Origin: Pseudomonas sp. RIT288
GTDB lineage: Bacteria > Pseudomonadota > Gammaproteobacteria > Pseudomonadales > Pseudomonadaceae
DNA length: 64,000 nt
Direction: 5' to 3'
Assembly (NCBI RefSeq): GCF_000631985.1
Contig: NZ_JFYN01000020.1
Location: 1 to 64,000, forward strand
A model generated the notes under the pieces. The model searched no databases and was not told the origin of the DNA. It saw nothing but the letters and a program-made list of their open reading frames with translations. Within the stretch, counting starts at the first letter, position 1. Every line of letters begins with the position of its first letter. The position numbers and the translations under genes are program-made. Shown here one piece after another: positions 8,135-16,598 of the stretch.

Positions 8135-8210
8135 TGGTGGGTGATGACGGGATCGAACCGCCGACATTCTGCTTGTAAGGCAGACGCTCTCCCAGCTGAG
8201 CTAATCACCC
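8135..8210 (-). tRNA. tRNA-Val (TAC), copy 2
   Basis: Identical to the copy at 7764-7839, anticodon TAC, encoded CCA. It is the first gene of the upstream unit; a promoter should lie in 8211-8300. Confidence 0.95.
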
Positions 8211-8369
8211 TTCGCTTCGGTGTGGCGCGCATTCTACGGAGCGACCCAACCTCTGGCAAGCACTTTTTTAATTAATTTTCTCAGGCCTTCCAAAGGCTTA
8301 GAGAAGGGTTGGCCTATGCCCCGGCGAAGACAATAATGCCCCCCTTTGTATAAAGGAGAGACTCACCCC

Positions 8370-9290
8370 ATGTGGTTCAAAAACCTGCTGATCTATCGCC
8401 TGACCCAAGACCTGCCTGTCGATGCCGAGGCGCTGGAAACTGCACTGGCCACCAAACTGGCGCGTCCATGTGCAAGCCAGGAGTTGACCACCTACGGTTT
8501 CGTCGCGCCGTTCGGCAAAGGCGAAGATGCTCCACTGGTGCACGTCAGCGGTGACTTCCTGCTGATCGCTGCGCGTAAAGAAGAACGTATTCTGCCCGGC
8601 AGCGTCGTGCGCGACGCGGTCAAGGAAAAGGTCGAAGAGATCGAAGCCGAGCAGATGCGCAAGGTCTATAAGAAGGAACGCGATCAGATCAAGGATGAAA
8701 TCATCCAGGCATTCCTGCCGCGCGCCTTTATCCGTCGTTCGTCAACCTTCGCCGCCATCGCGCCGAAACAGGGCCTGATCCTGGTCAACTCGGCCAGCCC
8801 GAAACGCGCCGAAGACCTGCTCTCCACCCTGCGTGAAGTGCTCGGCACCCTGCCCGTCCGTCCGCTGACCGTGAAAACCGCGCCGACTGCCGTGATGACC
8901 GAGTGGGTCACCACCCAGCAAGCGGCCCCGGACTTCTTCGTTCTGGACGAGTGCGAGCTGCGCGACACCCACGAAGACGGCGGCATCGTGCGTTGCAAGC
9001 GTCAGGACCTGACCAGCGAAGAAATCCAGCTGCACCTGAGCACCGGCAAGGTCGTCACTCAGTTGTCGCTAGCCTGGCAGGACAAGCTGTCGTTCATGCT
9101 CGACGACAAGATGACCGTCAAACGCCTGAAGTTCGAAGACCTGCTGCAGGATCAGGCGGAGCAGGACGGTGGCGACGAAGCCCTGGGCCAACTGGATGCC
9201 AGTTTCACCCTGATGATGCTGACCTTCGGCGACTTCCTGCCGGCACTGGTGGAAGCGTTGGGCGGTGAAGAGACGCCGCAGGGGATCTAA
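8370..9290 (+). CDS. rdgC: Recombination-associated protein RdgC
   Basis: 306 residues, the usual length for RdgC, a nucleoid-associated ring-shaped DNA-binding protein that limits RecA activity. The N-terminus MWFKNLLIYRLTQDLPVD, the middle segment FLPRAFIRRSSTFAAI and the C-terminal LSFMLDDKMTVKRLKFED are characteristic. The start at 8370 has AAAGGAGAG upstream; the in-frame ATG 24 bases earlier does not. Monocistronic, followed by a hairpin and a REP element. Confidence 0.95.
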   Translation: MWFKNLLIYRLTQDLPVDAEALETALATKLARPCASQELTTYGFVAPFGKGEDAPLVHVSGDFLLIAARKEERILPGSVVRDAVKEKVEEIEAEQMRKVYKKERDQIKDEIIQAFLPRAFIRRSSTFAAIAPKQGLILVNSASPKRAEDLLSTLREVLGTLPVRPLTVKTAPTAVMTEWVTTQQAAPDFFVLDECELRDTHEDGGIVRCKRQDLTSEEIQLHLSTGKVVTQLSLAWQDKLSFMLDDKMTVKRLKFEDLLQDQAEQDGGDEALGQLDASFTLMMLTFGDFLPALVEALGGEETPQGI

Positions 9291-9302
9291 GAGCCCTGGC
9301 AT

Positions 9303-9326
9303 GCACCCTCTTCTTATAGAGGGTGC
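9303..9326 (+). terminator. Hairpin after rdgC
   Basis: An 8-bp stem GCACCCTC/GAGGGTGC with an 8-base loop lies 12 bases past the rdgC stop. There is no strong T run after it, so termination strength is uncertain. Confidence 0.5.
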
Positions 9327-9335
9327 CTGAAAAAC

Positions 9336-9410
9336 AAAGATCGCAGCCTTCGGCAGCTCCTACATTTGGAATATGTTTTCCTGTAGGAGCTGCCGAAGGC
9401 TGCGATCTTT
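9336..9410. repeat. REP palindrome, type A
   Basis: Perfect 29-bp arms (9336-9364 and 9382-9410) beginning AAAGATCGCAGCC and ending in CTCCTACA, here in the opposite orientation to the copy at 7484. Confidence 0.85.
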
Positions 9411-9465
9411 TTGCTAGCACCGTATGCTTAGCTTCCTAACGCTTTCACATAATAAGGAACAAGCC

Positions 9466-10431
9466 ATGCGCGCACTGGCTGCACTCAGCCGTTTTGTCGG
9501 CAACACCTTCGCTTACTGGGTTCTGATTTTCGCCGTGATCGCGTTTCTGCAGCCGACGTGGTTCCTCGGCCTCAAGGGCGCGATCGTGCCGCTGTTGGGG
9601 CTGGTGATGTTCGGCATGGGCCTGACCCTCAAACTCGATGACTTCGCCGCCGTCGCCCGCCATCCCTGGCGCGTGGCTTTGGGCGTGGTCGCGCATTTTG
9701 TGATCATGCCCGGTGTGGCGTGGTTGCTCTGCCAGATTTTCCACCTGCCGCCGGAAATCGCGGTCGGGGTGATACTGGTCGGCTGCTGCCCTAGCGGCAC
9801 GTCTTCCAACGTCATGACCTGGCTGGCCCGCGGCGATCTGGCGCTGTCGGTGGCGATTGCTGCCGTCACCACCCTCCTCGCCCCGCTGCTGACCCCGGCG
9901 CTGATCTGGCTGCTGGCTTCGGCGTGGTTGCCGGTTTCGTTCATGGAATTGTTCTGGTCGATCCTGCAAGTGGTGTTGCTGCCGATCGTGCTTGGTGTGG
10001 TCGCGCAACGCGTGCTCGGCGACAAGGTGCGCCACGCGGTGGACGTGTTGCCACTGGTGTCGGTGGTCAGCATCGTGATCATCGTCACCGCCGTGGTGGC
10101 CGCCAGTCAGGCGAAGATCGCCGAATCCGGTCTGCTGATCATGGCCGTGGTGATGCTGCACAACAGCTTCGGCTACTTGCTGGGTTACTTCACCGGACGC
10201 CTGTTCAAATTGCCACTGGCGCAGCGCAAGTCGCTGGCGCTGGAAGTCGGCATGCAGAACTCGGGGTTGGGTGCTGCTCTGGCCAGCGCGCACTTCTCGC
10301 CGCTGGCGGCGGTGCCGAGCGCGTTGTTCAGCGTCTGGCACAACATTTCCGGGGCACTGCTCTCGACCTGGTTCCGGCGCATGAGCGAGAAACAAGACCG
10401 TGACGCGCTGGCGCAGCAGCCAGCCGACTGA
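9466..10431 (+). CDS. Bile acid:sodium symporter family (BASS) transporter
   Basis: 321 residues with about nine to ten hydrophobic helices. Motifs of the family are visible: LGLVMFGMGLTL, GVILVGCCPSGTSSNVMTWL (unwound Na+/substrate site) and ALEVGMQNSGLGAALAS. The family imports organic anions with sodium; the substrate cannot be read from sequence. The start at 9466 (MRALAALSRF) has AAGGAA upstream and is preferred to the in-frame ATG at 9424. Confidence 0.88.
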   Translation: MRALAALSRFVGNTFAYWVLIFAVIAFLQPTWFLGLKGAIVPLLGLVMFGMGLTLKLDDFAAVARHPWRVALGVVAHFVIMPGVAWLLCQIFHLPPEIAVGVILVGCCPSGTSSNVMTWLARGDLALSVAIAAVTTLLAPLLTPALIWLLASAWLPVSFMELFWSILQVVLLPIVLGVVAQRVLGDKVRHAVDVLPLVSVVSIVIIVTAVVAASQAKIAESGLLIMAVVMLHNSFGYLLGYFTGRLFKLPLAQRKSLALEVGMQNSGLGAALASAHFSPLAAVPSALFSVWHNISGALLSTWFRRMSEKQDRDALAQQPAD

Positions 10432-10477
10432 CCGGGAAACTTGATCCCCGGATTAATGCTCGGCAGACTATTGCACT

Positions 10478-10531
10478 ACGCGGGGACGACCCTGCGGCTC
10501 GATCGAGTTATCAATCTGGGGACGGCCCCGT
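10478..10531 (+). promoter_or_regulatory. Guanidine-II riboswitch (mini-ykkC motif)
   Basis: Two short hairpins with the diagnostic ACGR loops: GCGGGG-ACGA-CCCTGC at 10480-10495 and GGGG-ACGG-CCCC at 10518-10529, separated by about 22 bases. The RBS GGAGG (10540-10544) and sugE ATG follow directly. This matches the mini-ykkC consensus, which binds free guanidinium and frees the RBS. Placement ahead of a sugE/gdx gene is the classic context. Confidence 0.9.
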
Positions 10532-10550
10532 CAATCGATGGAGGTCTCTC

Positions 10551-10865
10551 ATGTCCTGGATCATTCTGTTTTTCGCCGGCCTGTTCGAAGTCGGCTGGGC
10601 CGTCGGCCTGAAATACACCGACGGCTTCACCCGCCCGCTCCCCACCGTCCTGACCGTTGCGGCCATGGCCATCAGCCTTGGCCTGCTGGGTCTTGCAATG
10701 AAGGAATTGCCGTTGGGCACGGCTTATGCGATCTGGACCGGGGTCGGTGCCGTGGGCACGGTGATTGCCGGAATCATTCTGTTTGGCGAGTCGATGGCAT
10801 TGATTCGGCTGGCCAGTGTGGCGTTGATCATTACCGGGTTGATTGGCCTCAAGGTCAGCGCTTAG
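10551..10865 (+). CDS. sugE: SMR-family guanidinium exporter (SugE/Gdx)
   Basis: 104 residues and four membrane helices, the standard SMR size. The membrane-embedded glutamate lies in LFEVGWAVGLKYTDGF (E13), and the SugE subgroup motif KELPLGTAYAIWTGVGAVGT is present. Such proteins work as antiparallel dimers exchanging guanidinium for protons; older annotation calls them quaternary ammonium resistance proteins. Control by the guanidine-II riboswitch just upstream supports the Gdx role. Confidence 0.93.
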   Translation: MSWIILFFAGLFEVGWAVGLKYTDGFTRPLPTVLTVAAMAISLGLLGLAMKELPLGTAYAIWTGVGAVGTVIAGIILFGESMALIRLASVALIITGLIGLKVSA

Positions 10866-10877
10866 GCCACTACCGCT

Positions 10878-10942
10878 TTCGCGAGCAGGCTCGCTCCCAC
10901 ATTGGAATGCATTTCAAATGTGGGAGCGAGCCTGCTCGCGAA
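10878..10942. repeat. REP palindrome, type B
   Basis: Perfect 26-bp arms (10878-10903, 10917-10942) starting TTCGCGAGCAGGCTCGCTCC, between the convergent sugE and MFS-acyltransferase genes. Other type B copies: 16377, 22452, 28100, 31112, 35184, 39648, 57137. Confidence 0.85.
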
Positions 10943-10960
10943 GGGGCCCAATCAATACAT

Positions 10961-12835
10961 CTACCTGACTGCCCCGCGCAACGCCCCCACCATCCCCTGC
11001 AATTTCGCCGGCTCCGCGGCCTCAACCTCCACCGCCGAACCCGCCACCAACGTCACCCGCGACCACAACCGCTTGAACACCCCCTTGTTCGGATCGCGGC
11101 TGAAGAAACTCCCCCACAACCCCTGCAACGCCAGCGGAATCACCGGCACCGGCGTCTCTTCGAGAATACGCGTCAGGCCGCCCTTGAACTCGTTGATCTC
11201 GCCATCGGTGGTCAACTTGCCTTCCGGGAAGATGCACACCAGCTCACCGTCCTTCAGATACTGGGCAATCCGGGTGAAGGCTTTTTCGTAGATCTGGATG
11301 TCTTCGTTGCGTCCGGCAATCGGAATTGTTCCCGCCGTGCGGAAGATAAAGTTCAGCACCGGCAGGTTGTAGATTTTGTAGTACATGACAAAGCGAATCG
11401 GCCGACGCACCGCACCGCCAATCAGCAGCGCATCAACGAACGACACGTGGTTGCACACCAGCAGCGCCGCGCCCTCGTCCGGGATCGCCTCGAGGTTGCG
11501 ATGCTCGACGCGGTACATGGAATGGCTGAGGAGCCAGATCATGAAACGCATGCTGAATTCGGGGACGATCTTGAAGATGTAGGCGTTGACGCCGATGTTC
11601 AGCAGCGACACCACCAGGAACAGCTGCGGAATCGACAGTTTGACCACACTCAGCAACACGATCGAAACGAGCGCCGAGACCACCATGAACAGGGCGTTGA
11701 GAATGTTGTTGGCGGCAATCACCCGCGCCCGCTCGTTCTCGGCGGTGCGCGACTGGATCAACGCGTACAGCGGCACGATATAGAAGCCGCCAAAAATACC
11801 GAGGCCGAGAATGTCGACCAGCACCGCCCAGGTATGCGCAAAGCCCAGCACTTCAGTCCAGCTGTGGCCGGTGACGCTCTCCGGGATTCCCCCGGAATGC
11901 CACCACAGCAGCAGGCCAAACACGGTCAGACCGAACGAGCCGAACGGCACCAGACCGATCTCGACCTTGCGCCCGGAGAGCTTCTCGCAAAGCATCGAAC
12001 CCAGCGCAATCCCCACCGAGAACACGGTGAGAATCAGCGTCACCACGGTTTCGTCGCCGTGCATCCATTCCTTGGCGTAGGCCGGAATCTGCGTCAGGTA
12101 AATCGCCCCGACAAACCAGAACCACGAGTTGCCGACAATCGAACGCGACACCGCAGGGGTCTGGCCCAGACCAAGTTTCAGCGTGGCCCAGGACTGGCTG
12201 AAGATGTTCCAGTTCAGGCGCATCTCCGGCGAGGCCGCCGCCGCGCGTGGAATGCTGCGACTGGCGAGATAACCGAGCACCGCAATTCCGACAATCGCGG
12301 TCGACACCAGTGGCGCGTAATGGGTCGAGGACATGATGACGCCAGCGCCGATGGTCCCGGCAAGGATCGCCAGAAACGTACCCATCTCCACCAGCCCGTT
12401 GCCGCCGACCAGTTCATCCTCACGCAGCGCTTGCGGCAGGATCGAATACTTCACCGGCCCGAACAGCGCCGAATGCGTGCCCATGGCAAACAGCGCCACC
12501 AGCATCAGCGACAGGTGATCGAACAGAAAGCCGATTGATCCGACGGCCATGATCGCGATTTCCGCGAGTTTGATCAGACGGATCAGCGCGTCCTTGGCGA
12601 ATTTTTCCCCGAACTGCCCGGCGAGCGCCGAAAACAGGAAGAACGGCAGGATAAACAGTAGCGCACACAGGTTGACCCAGATCGAGCGGTCACCTTCGAT
12701 GGTCAGCCGATACAGAATGGCGAGGATCAGCGACTGCTTGAACACGTTGTCGTTGAACGCGCCCAGCGACTGCGTGATGAAAAACGGCAGGAAGCGCCGG
12801 GTGCGAAGCAGGTTGAACTGTGAGGGGTGACTCAT
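10961..12835 (-). CDS. MFS transporter fused to a PlsC-type acyltransferase
   Basis: 624 residues from ATG 12835. Residues about 1-410 are a 12-helix MFS module resembling the lysophospholipid flippase LplT (FITQSLGAFNDNVFKQSL near the start). Residues about 430-615 are a glycerolipid acyltransferase domain: NHVSFVD carries the catalytic H-x4-D, and FPEGKLTTDGEINEFKGG is a substrate motif. The acyl-ACP synthetase domain of the larger Aas fusion is absent. Likely flips and re-acylates lysophospholipids at the inner membrane. The activity is inferred from architecture. Confidence 0.85.
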   Translation of the reverse strand: MSHPSQFNLLRTRRFLPFFITQSLGAFNDNVFKQSLILAILYRLTIEGDRSIWVNLCALLFILPFFLFSALAGQFGEKFAKDALIRLIKLAEIAIMAVGSIGFLFDHLSLMLVALFAMGTHSALFGPVKYSILPQALREDELVGGNGLVEMGTFLAILAGTIGAGVIMSSTHYAPLVSTAIVGIAVLGYLASRSIPRAAAASPEMRLNWNIFSQSWATLKLGLGQTPAVSRSIVGNSWFWFVGAIYLTQIPAYAKEWMHGDETVVTLILTVFSVGIALGSMLCEKLSGRKVEIGLVPFGSFGLTVFGLLLWWHSGGIPESVTGHSWTEVLGFAHTWAVLVDILGLGIFGGFYIVPLYALIQSRTAENERARVIAANNILNALFMVVSALVSIVLLSVVKLSIPQLFLVVSLLNIGVNAYIFKIVPEFSMRFMIWLLSHSMYRVEHRNLEAIPDEGAALLVCNHVSFVDALLIGGAVRRPIRFVMYYKIYNLPVLNFIFRTAGTIPIAGRNEDIQIYEKAFTRIAQYLKDGELVCIFPEGKLTTDGEINEFKGGLTRILEETPVPVIPLALQGLWGSFFSRDPNKGVFKRLWSRVTLVAGSAVEVEAAEPAKLQGMVGALRGAVR

Positions 12836-12932
12836 CTTCCGTGTTTCCCTGAGGTCGGTAGAGAATGGCCTGGATCTGCTTATTGGAATCCCGATCGGCG
12901 ATCCAGGCCACACCTTACCTAAACTTTTCAGG

Positions 12933-14087
12933 TTATTGCTTCAAACCTGCAATACACGGTGAGACAAACAACTCCCCGCGCCACGCGCCTTGCACGGTGC
13001 GCTTACCGACGATCAGCCACATCACCGCCAGCAGGCTCACCAGCACGCAGCCGACCACGCTGAAAAATCCGAGGTTCAGCGTGCTGGCAAGCTTGAGGGT
13101 TGCCAGCGAATACACCCCCAGCGGGAAGGTAAAACCCCACCAGCCGAGATTGAACGGGATGCCGTCACGCAGGTAACGCGCGGTGATCAACAGCGCCATC
13201 AACATCCACCACAAGCCGAAGCCCCACAGGGTGATGCCGGCGACCAGCCCGAGGCCCGCAGCGATTTCACCAATGCCCGGCAGGCCGTTGGCGGCGAAGA
13301 TTGCCGGCGCATCGCTGCCCAGCAACAACATACCCAACGCACCGGTGCCAATCGGCCCGAGGGCCAGCCAGCTAGAGGCGGCCATGTTTTCGTGAGGCAG
13401 TTTATGCAGGGCCATGCGCAGCAAGAGAATGGTCAGAATGCTGAAGGCCACCGGCAGGGAAAATGCCCAGAGCACGTAGCTGGTGGTCAGCACCACCAGT
13501 TGCGCGTGGGCATCAGCCAGATGCGGCGCGAGCAAGCCGCCGCTGGCCGCTGCCACTTCTGCAGCGACCACCGGCAGCAGCCAGACCGCGGTCATCTGAT
13601 CAATGCTGTGTTCCTGGCGGGTAAACATCATGTAGGGAATCAACACGCCGCAGGCCAGCGACATCGCCACGTCGAGCCACCAGAGCACTTCGGCAAGATG
13701 AATCACACCCTCGCCCCAACGCGGCAGGCCAAACACCAGAAAACCGTTGATGATGGTCGCCAGCCCCATGGGAATGGTGCCGAAGAACATCGAAACGGTG
13801 GAATGGCCGAAGATCCGCCGCGCTTCATCGAAGAAGAGAATCCAGCGCGCGGCATAAGCGAAGGTAAACAGGGTGAATAACAGAATGTTGAACAGCCACA
13901 AACCTTCGGCCACCGCGTGCAACCCGGGGATCGCCACTGGCAGTTGCGCCAGCGCCAGGGCCAGCACACCGGTGCCCATGGTCGCGGCGAACCAGTTCGG
14001 GGTGAATTGACGGATCACTTCACGCGGATGCTGAAGTTGGCTGAACGGCTTGATGCCGGGTTTGGCGCTGTTGGGGCAAATCATCAT
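12933..14087 (-). CDS. TDT-family (TehA/SLAC1-like) anion channel or exporter
   Basis: 384 residues with ten predicted membrane helices in the SLAC1/TehA arrangement; FTPNWFAATMGTGVLALAL opens helix 1 as in the family, and GWWGFTFPLGVYSLATLKLA lies near the end. Members include tellurite resistance protein TehA, sulfite exporters and plant anion channels. Two ATG codons are adjacent (14087, 14084); AGGAG lies three and six bases upstream, so the second may be used. Substrate not determinable; sulfite or C4-dicarboxylate are possibilities. Confidence 0.83.
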   Translation of the reverse strand: MMICPNSAKPGIKPFSQLQHPREVIRQFTPNWFAATMGTGVLALALAQLPVAIPGLHAVAEGLWLFNILLFTLFTFAYAARWILFFDEARRIFGHSTVSMFFGTIPMGLATIINGFLVFGLPRWGEGVIHLAEVLWWLDVAMSLACGVLIPYMMFTRQEHSIDQMTAVWLLPVVAAEVAAASGGLLAPHLADAHAQLVVLTTSYVLWAFSLPVAFSILTILLLRMALHKLPHENMAASSWLALGPIGTGALGMLLLGSDAPAIFAANGLPGIGEIAAGLGLVAGITLWGFGLWWMLMALLITARYLRDGIPFNLGWWGFTFPLGVYSLATLKLASTLNLGFFSVVGCVLVSLLAVMWLIVGKRTVQGAWRGELFVSPCIAGLKQ

Positions 14088-14189
14088 GAACTCCTGTCCT
14101 CTGGTGAGGTTGAGTCCATGGTAGAACCGAATCGAATATCTATATAACGGGTAATTTCTCTATCTGTTATCTACTTTACAGATAAGCGA

Positions 14190-14501
14190 TCAAACACTGC
14201 CTTCGCTTTCGATCACCAGAATCCGCGCCGCGCCCTGCGGATGCGCCACGTGCTCGGTGCCGACCGAGGCGTAGAAGATATCGCCAACCTCAAGCAGCAC
14301 CTGCTTTTCTTCACCCTGTTCGCGATAGCGCATCTGCACCTGCCCATCGAGCACCACGAACACTTCCTCGCCATCGTTGACGTGCCATTTGTACGGCTGA
14401 TCGGTCCAGTGCAGGCGCGTGGTGATGCCGTTCATGTTGGCGATGTCCAGCGCGCCCCAAGCACGCTCGGCGGTGAACGACTTGCTGCGGATAATCTTCA
14501 T
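14190..14501 (-). CDS. Small cupin-domain protein
   Basis: 103 residues, one cupin barrel. Metal-binding motif 1 appears as KWHVNDGEEVFVVLDGQVQMR with one His and Glu residues, and motif 2 as GDIFYASVGTEHVAHP. The start at 14501 (MKIIRSKSF) is preferred over the longer frame. Lies downstream of an MFS transporter on the same strand; function unknown. Confidence 0.8.
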   Translation of the reverse strand: MKIIRSKSFTAERAWGALDIANMNGITTRLHWTDQPYKWHVNDGEEVFVVLDGQVQMRYREQGEEKQVLLEVGDIFYASVGTEHVAHPQGAARILVIESEGSV

Positions 14502-14552
14502 CTGTCGATCCGTGAAAAGAAGGCCGGACAAAGGTAACTGAAACCACCGCGT

Positions 14553-15740
14553 TTATGGAGTGCTGCAAGCCTTGACTGCTTGCGGGCGCAGGCTGAGCAG
14601 CAACGCGGCGACGGCCAGTACGATCAATCCGGCGCCGTAGCCGTCGGTGGTCGCCAGCAAGCCGTAGGTGCGAGTCAAGTGTCCGGCGAGCAGTGCTGGC
14701 AGGCAGAACGCCAGATAACTCAGCGCGTAATACGCCGACATCAAACCGGCCCGTTCATGCGGCAGGGCCAAGGGCACCAGACTGCGCACCGCGCCGAGAA
14801 ACCCCGAACCAAAGCCGCAACCGGCGACCAGTGTGCCGAGGAAAAACAGCGCCAGACTGGCACTGTGCACGCCAAGCAGAATCAGCAGCACCCCGATAGG
14901 CAGCAGACTGGCGCCGATTTGCAGGGCTTTGCCAGCGGGACGATTGCGCAAAGTGAAAATCATCAGCGCCCCGGTCACGGTCAACGCCGAAACGGTAGCA
15001 CCGCCGATCAGGTTCGAAGTCGAGCCGGTAGCGGTGCGCACCAGCGACGGCGCCAGTGAGGCAAAAAAACCGCCGAGGGCCCAGGTCGCGGTATTCAGCG
15101 GCAGCACACGCCACAAGGTCGAGCGGGCCTGAACCGGCACATGCAGGGTCGGCCGCAGCGAAGCCCAGGCCCCGGCTTGCGGGGTGACGCTTTCCGGCAG
15201 ACGCCAGACATACACCGCCTGCAACACAAACAGCGCCAGCAGCAACCAGTACGTCAGTTGCAACGGCGCCGGGGCGAATTCGGCCAGCAAGCCACAGCCC
15301 ATGCTGCCCAGCGCCATGCCGAGCAACGGAGCGACGCTGTTGATCAACGGCCCTTGCTGACGGTCGGTGTCGAGCAGTGTGGCGCTCAAAACAGCGGTGG
15401 CCATGCCGGTGGCGAAACCTTGCAGCACGCGAGCGCTGATTAACCAGGCAACGCTGTCGGCATAAATGAACAACAACATCGCCAGCGCATTGAGCAGCAC
15501 TGCAGTGAAAATCACCGGTTTGCGTCCCAGGTGATCGGACAGCGATCCGACCGTCAACAGCGCCGCCAGCAGACTCAGGGCATACACGCCGAAAATCAGG
15601 GTCAGCACCGCTGCCGAGAAGTGCAGTTGATCCTGATACAGGTGATACAACGGGGTCGGCGCTGTGGAAGCGGCGAGAAAACTCAGTAAGGTGATCGCCA
15701 GAAAAATCAGGCTGCCACGGTTGGAAGCAAGGCTGGTCAT
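14553..15740 (-). CDS. MFS transporter, divergent from its TetR regulator
   Basis: 395 residues, 12 hydrophobic helices, with the MFS motif A between helices 2 and 3 (GSLSDHLGRKPVIF) and SAPTPLYHLYQDQL-type start common in drug/metabolite exporters. The ATG at 15740 has GCGGAG seven bases upstream, inside the right-hand part of a perfect inverted repeat. The divergent TetR gene at 15832 very likely represses it. Substrate unknown. Confidence 0.87.
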   Translation of the reverse strand: MTSLASNRGSLIFLAITLLSFLAASTAPTPLYHLYQDQLHFSAAVLTLIFGVYALSLLAALLTVGSLSDHLGRKPVIFTAVLLNALAMLLFIYADSVAWLISARVLQGFATGMATAVLSATLLDTDRQQGPLINSVAPLLGMALGSMGCGLLAEFAPAPLQLTYWLLLALFVLQAVYVWRLPESVTPQAGAWASLRPTLHVPVQARSTLWRVLPLNTATWALGGFFASLAPSLVRTATGSTSNLIGGATVSALTVTGALMIFTLRNRPAGKALQIGASLLPIGVLLILLGVHSASLALFFLGTLVAGCGFGSGFLGAVRSLVPLALPHERAGLMSAYYALSYLAFCLPALLAGHLTRTYGLLATTDGYGAGLIVLAVAALLLSLRPQAVKACSTP

Positions 15741-15742
15741 GT

Positions 15743-15785
15743 GCACACTCCGCAAAAGCTAATTTTTTGCTTTTGCGGAGTGTGC
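15743..15785. promoter_or_regulatory. Inverted-repeat operator between MFS and TetR genes
   Basis: Perfect 17-bp arms GCACACTCCGCAAAAGC (15743-15759) and its complement (15769-15785) flank a 9-bp AT-rich spacer. It overlaps the RBS of the MFS gene and lies about 47 bp before the TetR start, fitting a TetR operator for both promoters. It could also fold as mRNA and hide the RBS. Confidence 0.65.
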
Positions 15786-15831
15786 TCTCGGCTTTGGCTT
15801 AAAGCAAATTCTTTGTGTTAAGGTCTGGTGC

Positions 15832-16374
15832 ATGGCTATTAAAGAAGGTTTACGCCCGGGCGGCCGCAGTGCCCGGGTGCAAGAGTCGATTCATTCGGCA
15901 GTCCGCGCACTTCTGCAAGAACAGGAGCGCAGCAGCGTGACCGTCCCGCAAATCGCGGCGCGCGCCGGGGTGACGCCGTCGACGATCTATCGACGCTGGG
16001 GTGATCTGGCGGCGTTGCTCGCCGACGTTGCCCTCGCCCGCATGCGCCCCGACAGCGAACCGGCGGTGACCGGTGACCTGCGCGGTGATATTCGCGCCTG
16101 GGCCGAGCAATATCTGGACGAAATGAGTTCAGAGCCGGGGCGCCACATGATGCGCGACGTGCAGGCCAGCGCCACGCCGGGTTACTGCGTGACGATTCTT
16201 GGCGCGCAGTTGCAGACCATCATTGACCGCTACCCGGATGAAACGGCGCCGAGCGTTGATCGGTTGATCAATCTGGTGGTGGCGCCGGTGGTGTTCCGGA
16301 TTCTGTTTTCGGCGGCGGCGCTGGAGGTGGATGAGCTGCATCGGTTGATTGATATCGCACTGCAACAGGACTGA
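15832..16374 (+). CDS. TetR-family transcriptional regulator
   Basis: 180 residues. N-terminal HTH at about 20-65 (VTVPQIAARAGVTPSTIYRRWGDLAALL) matches the TetR domain; the remainder is a helical ligand and dimer domain ending near VDELHRLIDIALQQD. Divergent from the MFS gene with a shared perfect inverted repeat, so the likely role is repression of that transporter and of itself. Confidence 0.9.
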   Translation: MAIKEGLRPGGRSARVQESIHSAVRALLQEQERSSVTVPQIAARAGVTPSTIYRRWGDLAALLADVALARMRPDSEPAVTGDLRGDIRAWAEQYLDEMSSEPGRHMMRDVQASATPGYCVTILGAQLQTIIDRYPDETAPSVDRLINLVVAPVVFRILFSAAALEVDELHRLIDIALQQD

Positions 16375-16376
16375 CG

Positions 16377-16446
16377 CCATCGCGAGCAGGCTCGCTCCTA
16401 CAATTGGAATGCGTTCCACCTGCAGGATTGAGCCTGCTCGCGATGG
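16377..16446. repeat. REP palindrome, type B
   Basis: Imperfect arms starting CCATCGCGAGCAGGCTCGC and ending GCCTGCTCGCGATGG immediately past the TetR stop. Confidence 0.8.
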
Positions 16447-16598
16447 GGCCCAAAGAGTCACTATAAAAACCACCCGGTTTCAAACCTGCGACACCCCGCC
16501 ACGCCACGACCTTGGTCGACACTGACTAACCGCCATACTCATGCGAGACTGTCCGCCCGGGCAGGACTGCCGGGGGAGTCTTCTGTCGGGAGTGTTGC

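Noticed and set aside
7668..8210. tRNA cluster as a phage or island attachment site
   Set aside because: No integrase, no partial tRNA copy and no foreign genes nearby; the repeat is a whole-unit duplication.
7484..9410. Repeats considered as a CRISPR array
   Set aside because: The repeated units are single palindromes scattered over 50 kb, not regularly spaced direct repeats; no cas genes.
9445..10395. 316-codon open frame on the minus strand
   Set aside because: Antisense shadow of the BASS transporter; composition rich in His, Arg and Gln, no RBS.
10538..12538. 666-codon open frame on the plus strand
   Set aside because: Antisense to the MFS-acyltransferase gene and crossing sugE and a REP; composition typical of antisense GC-rich frames.
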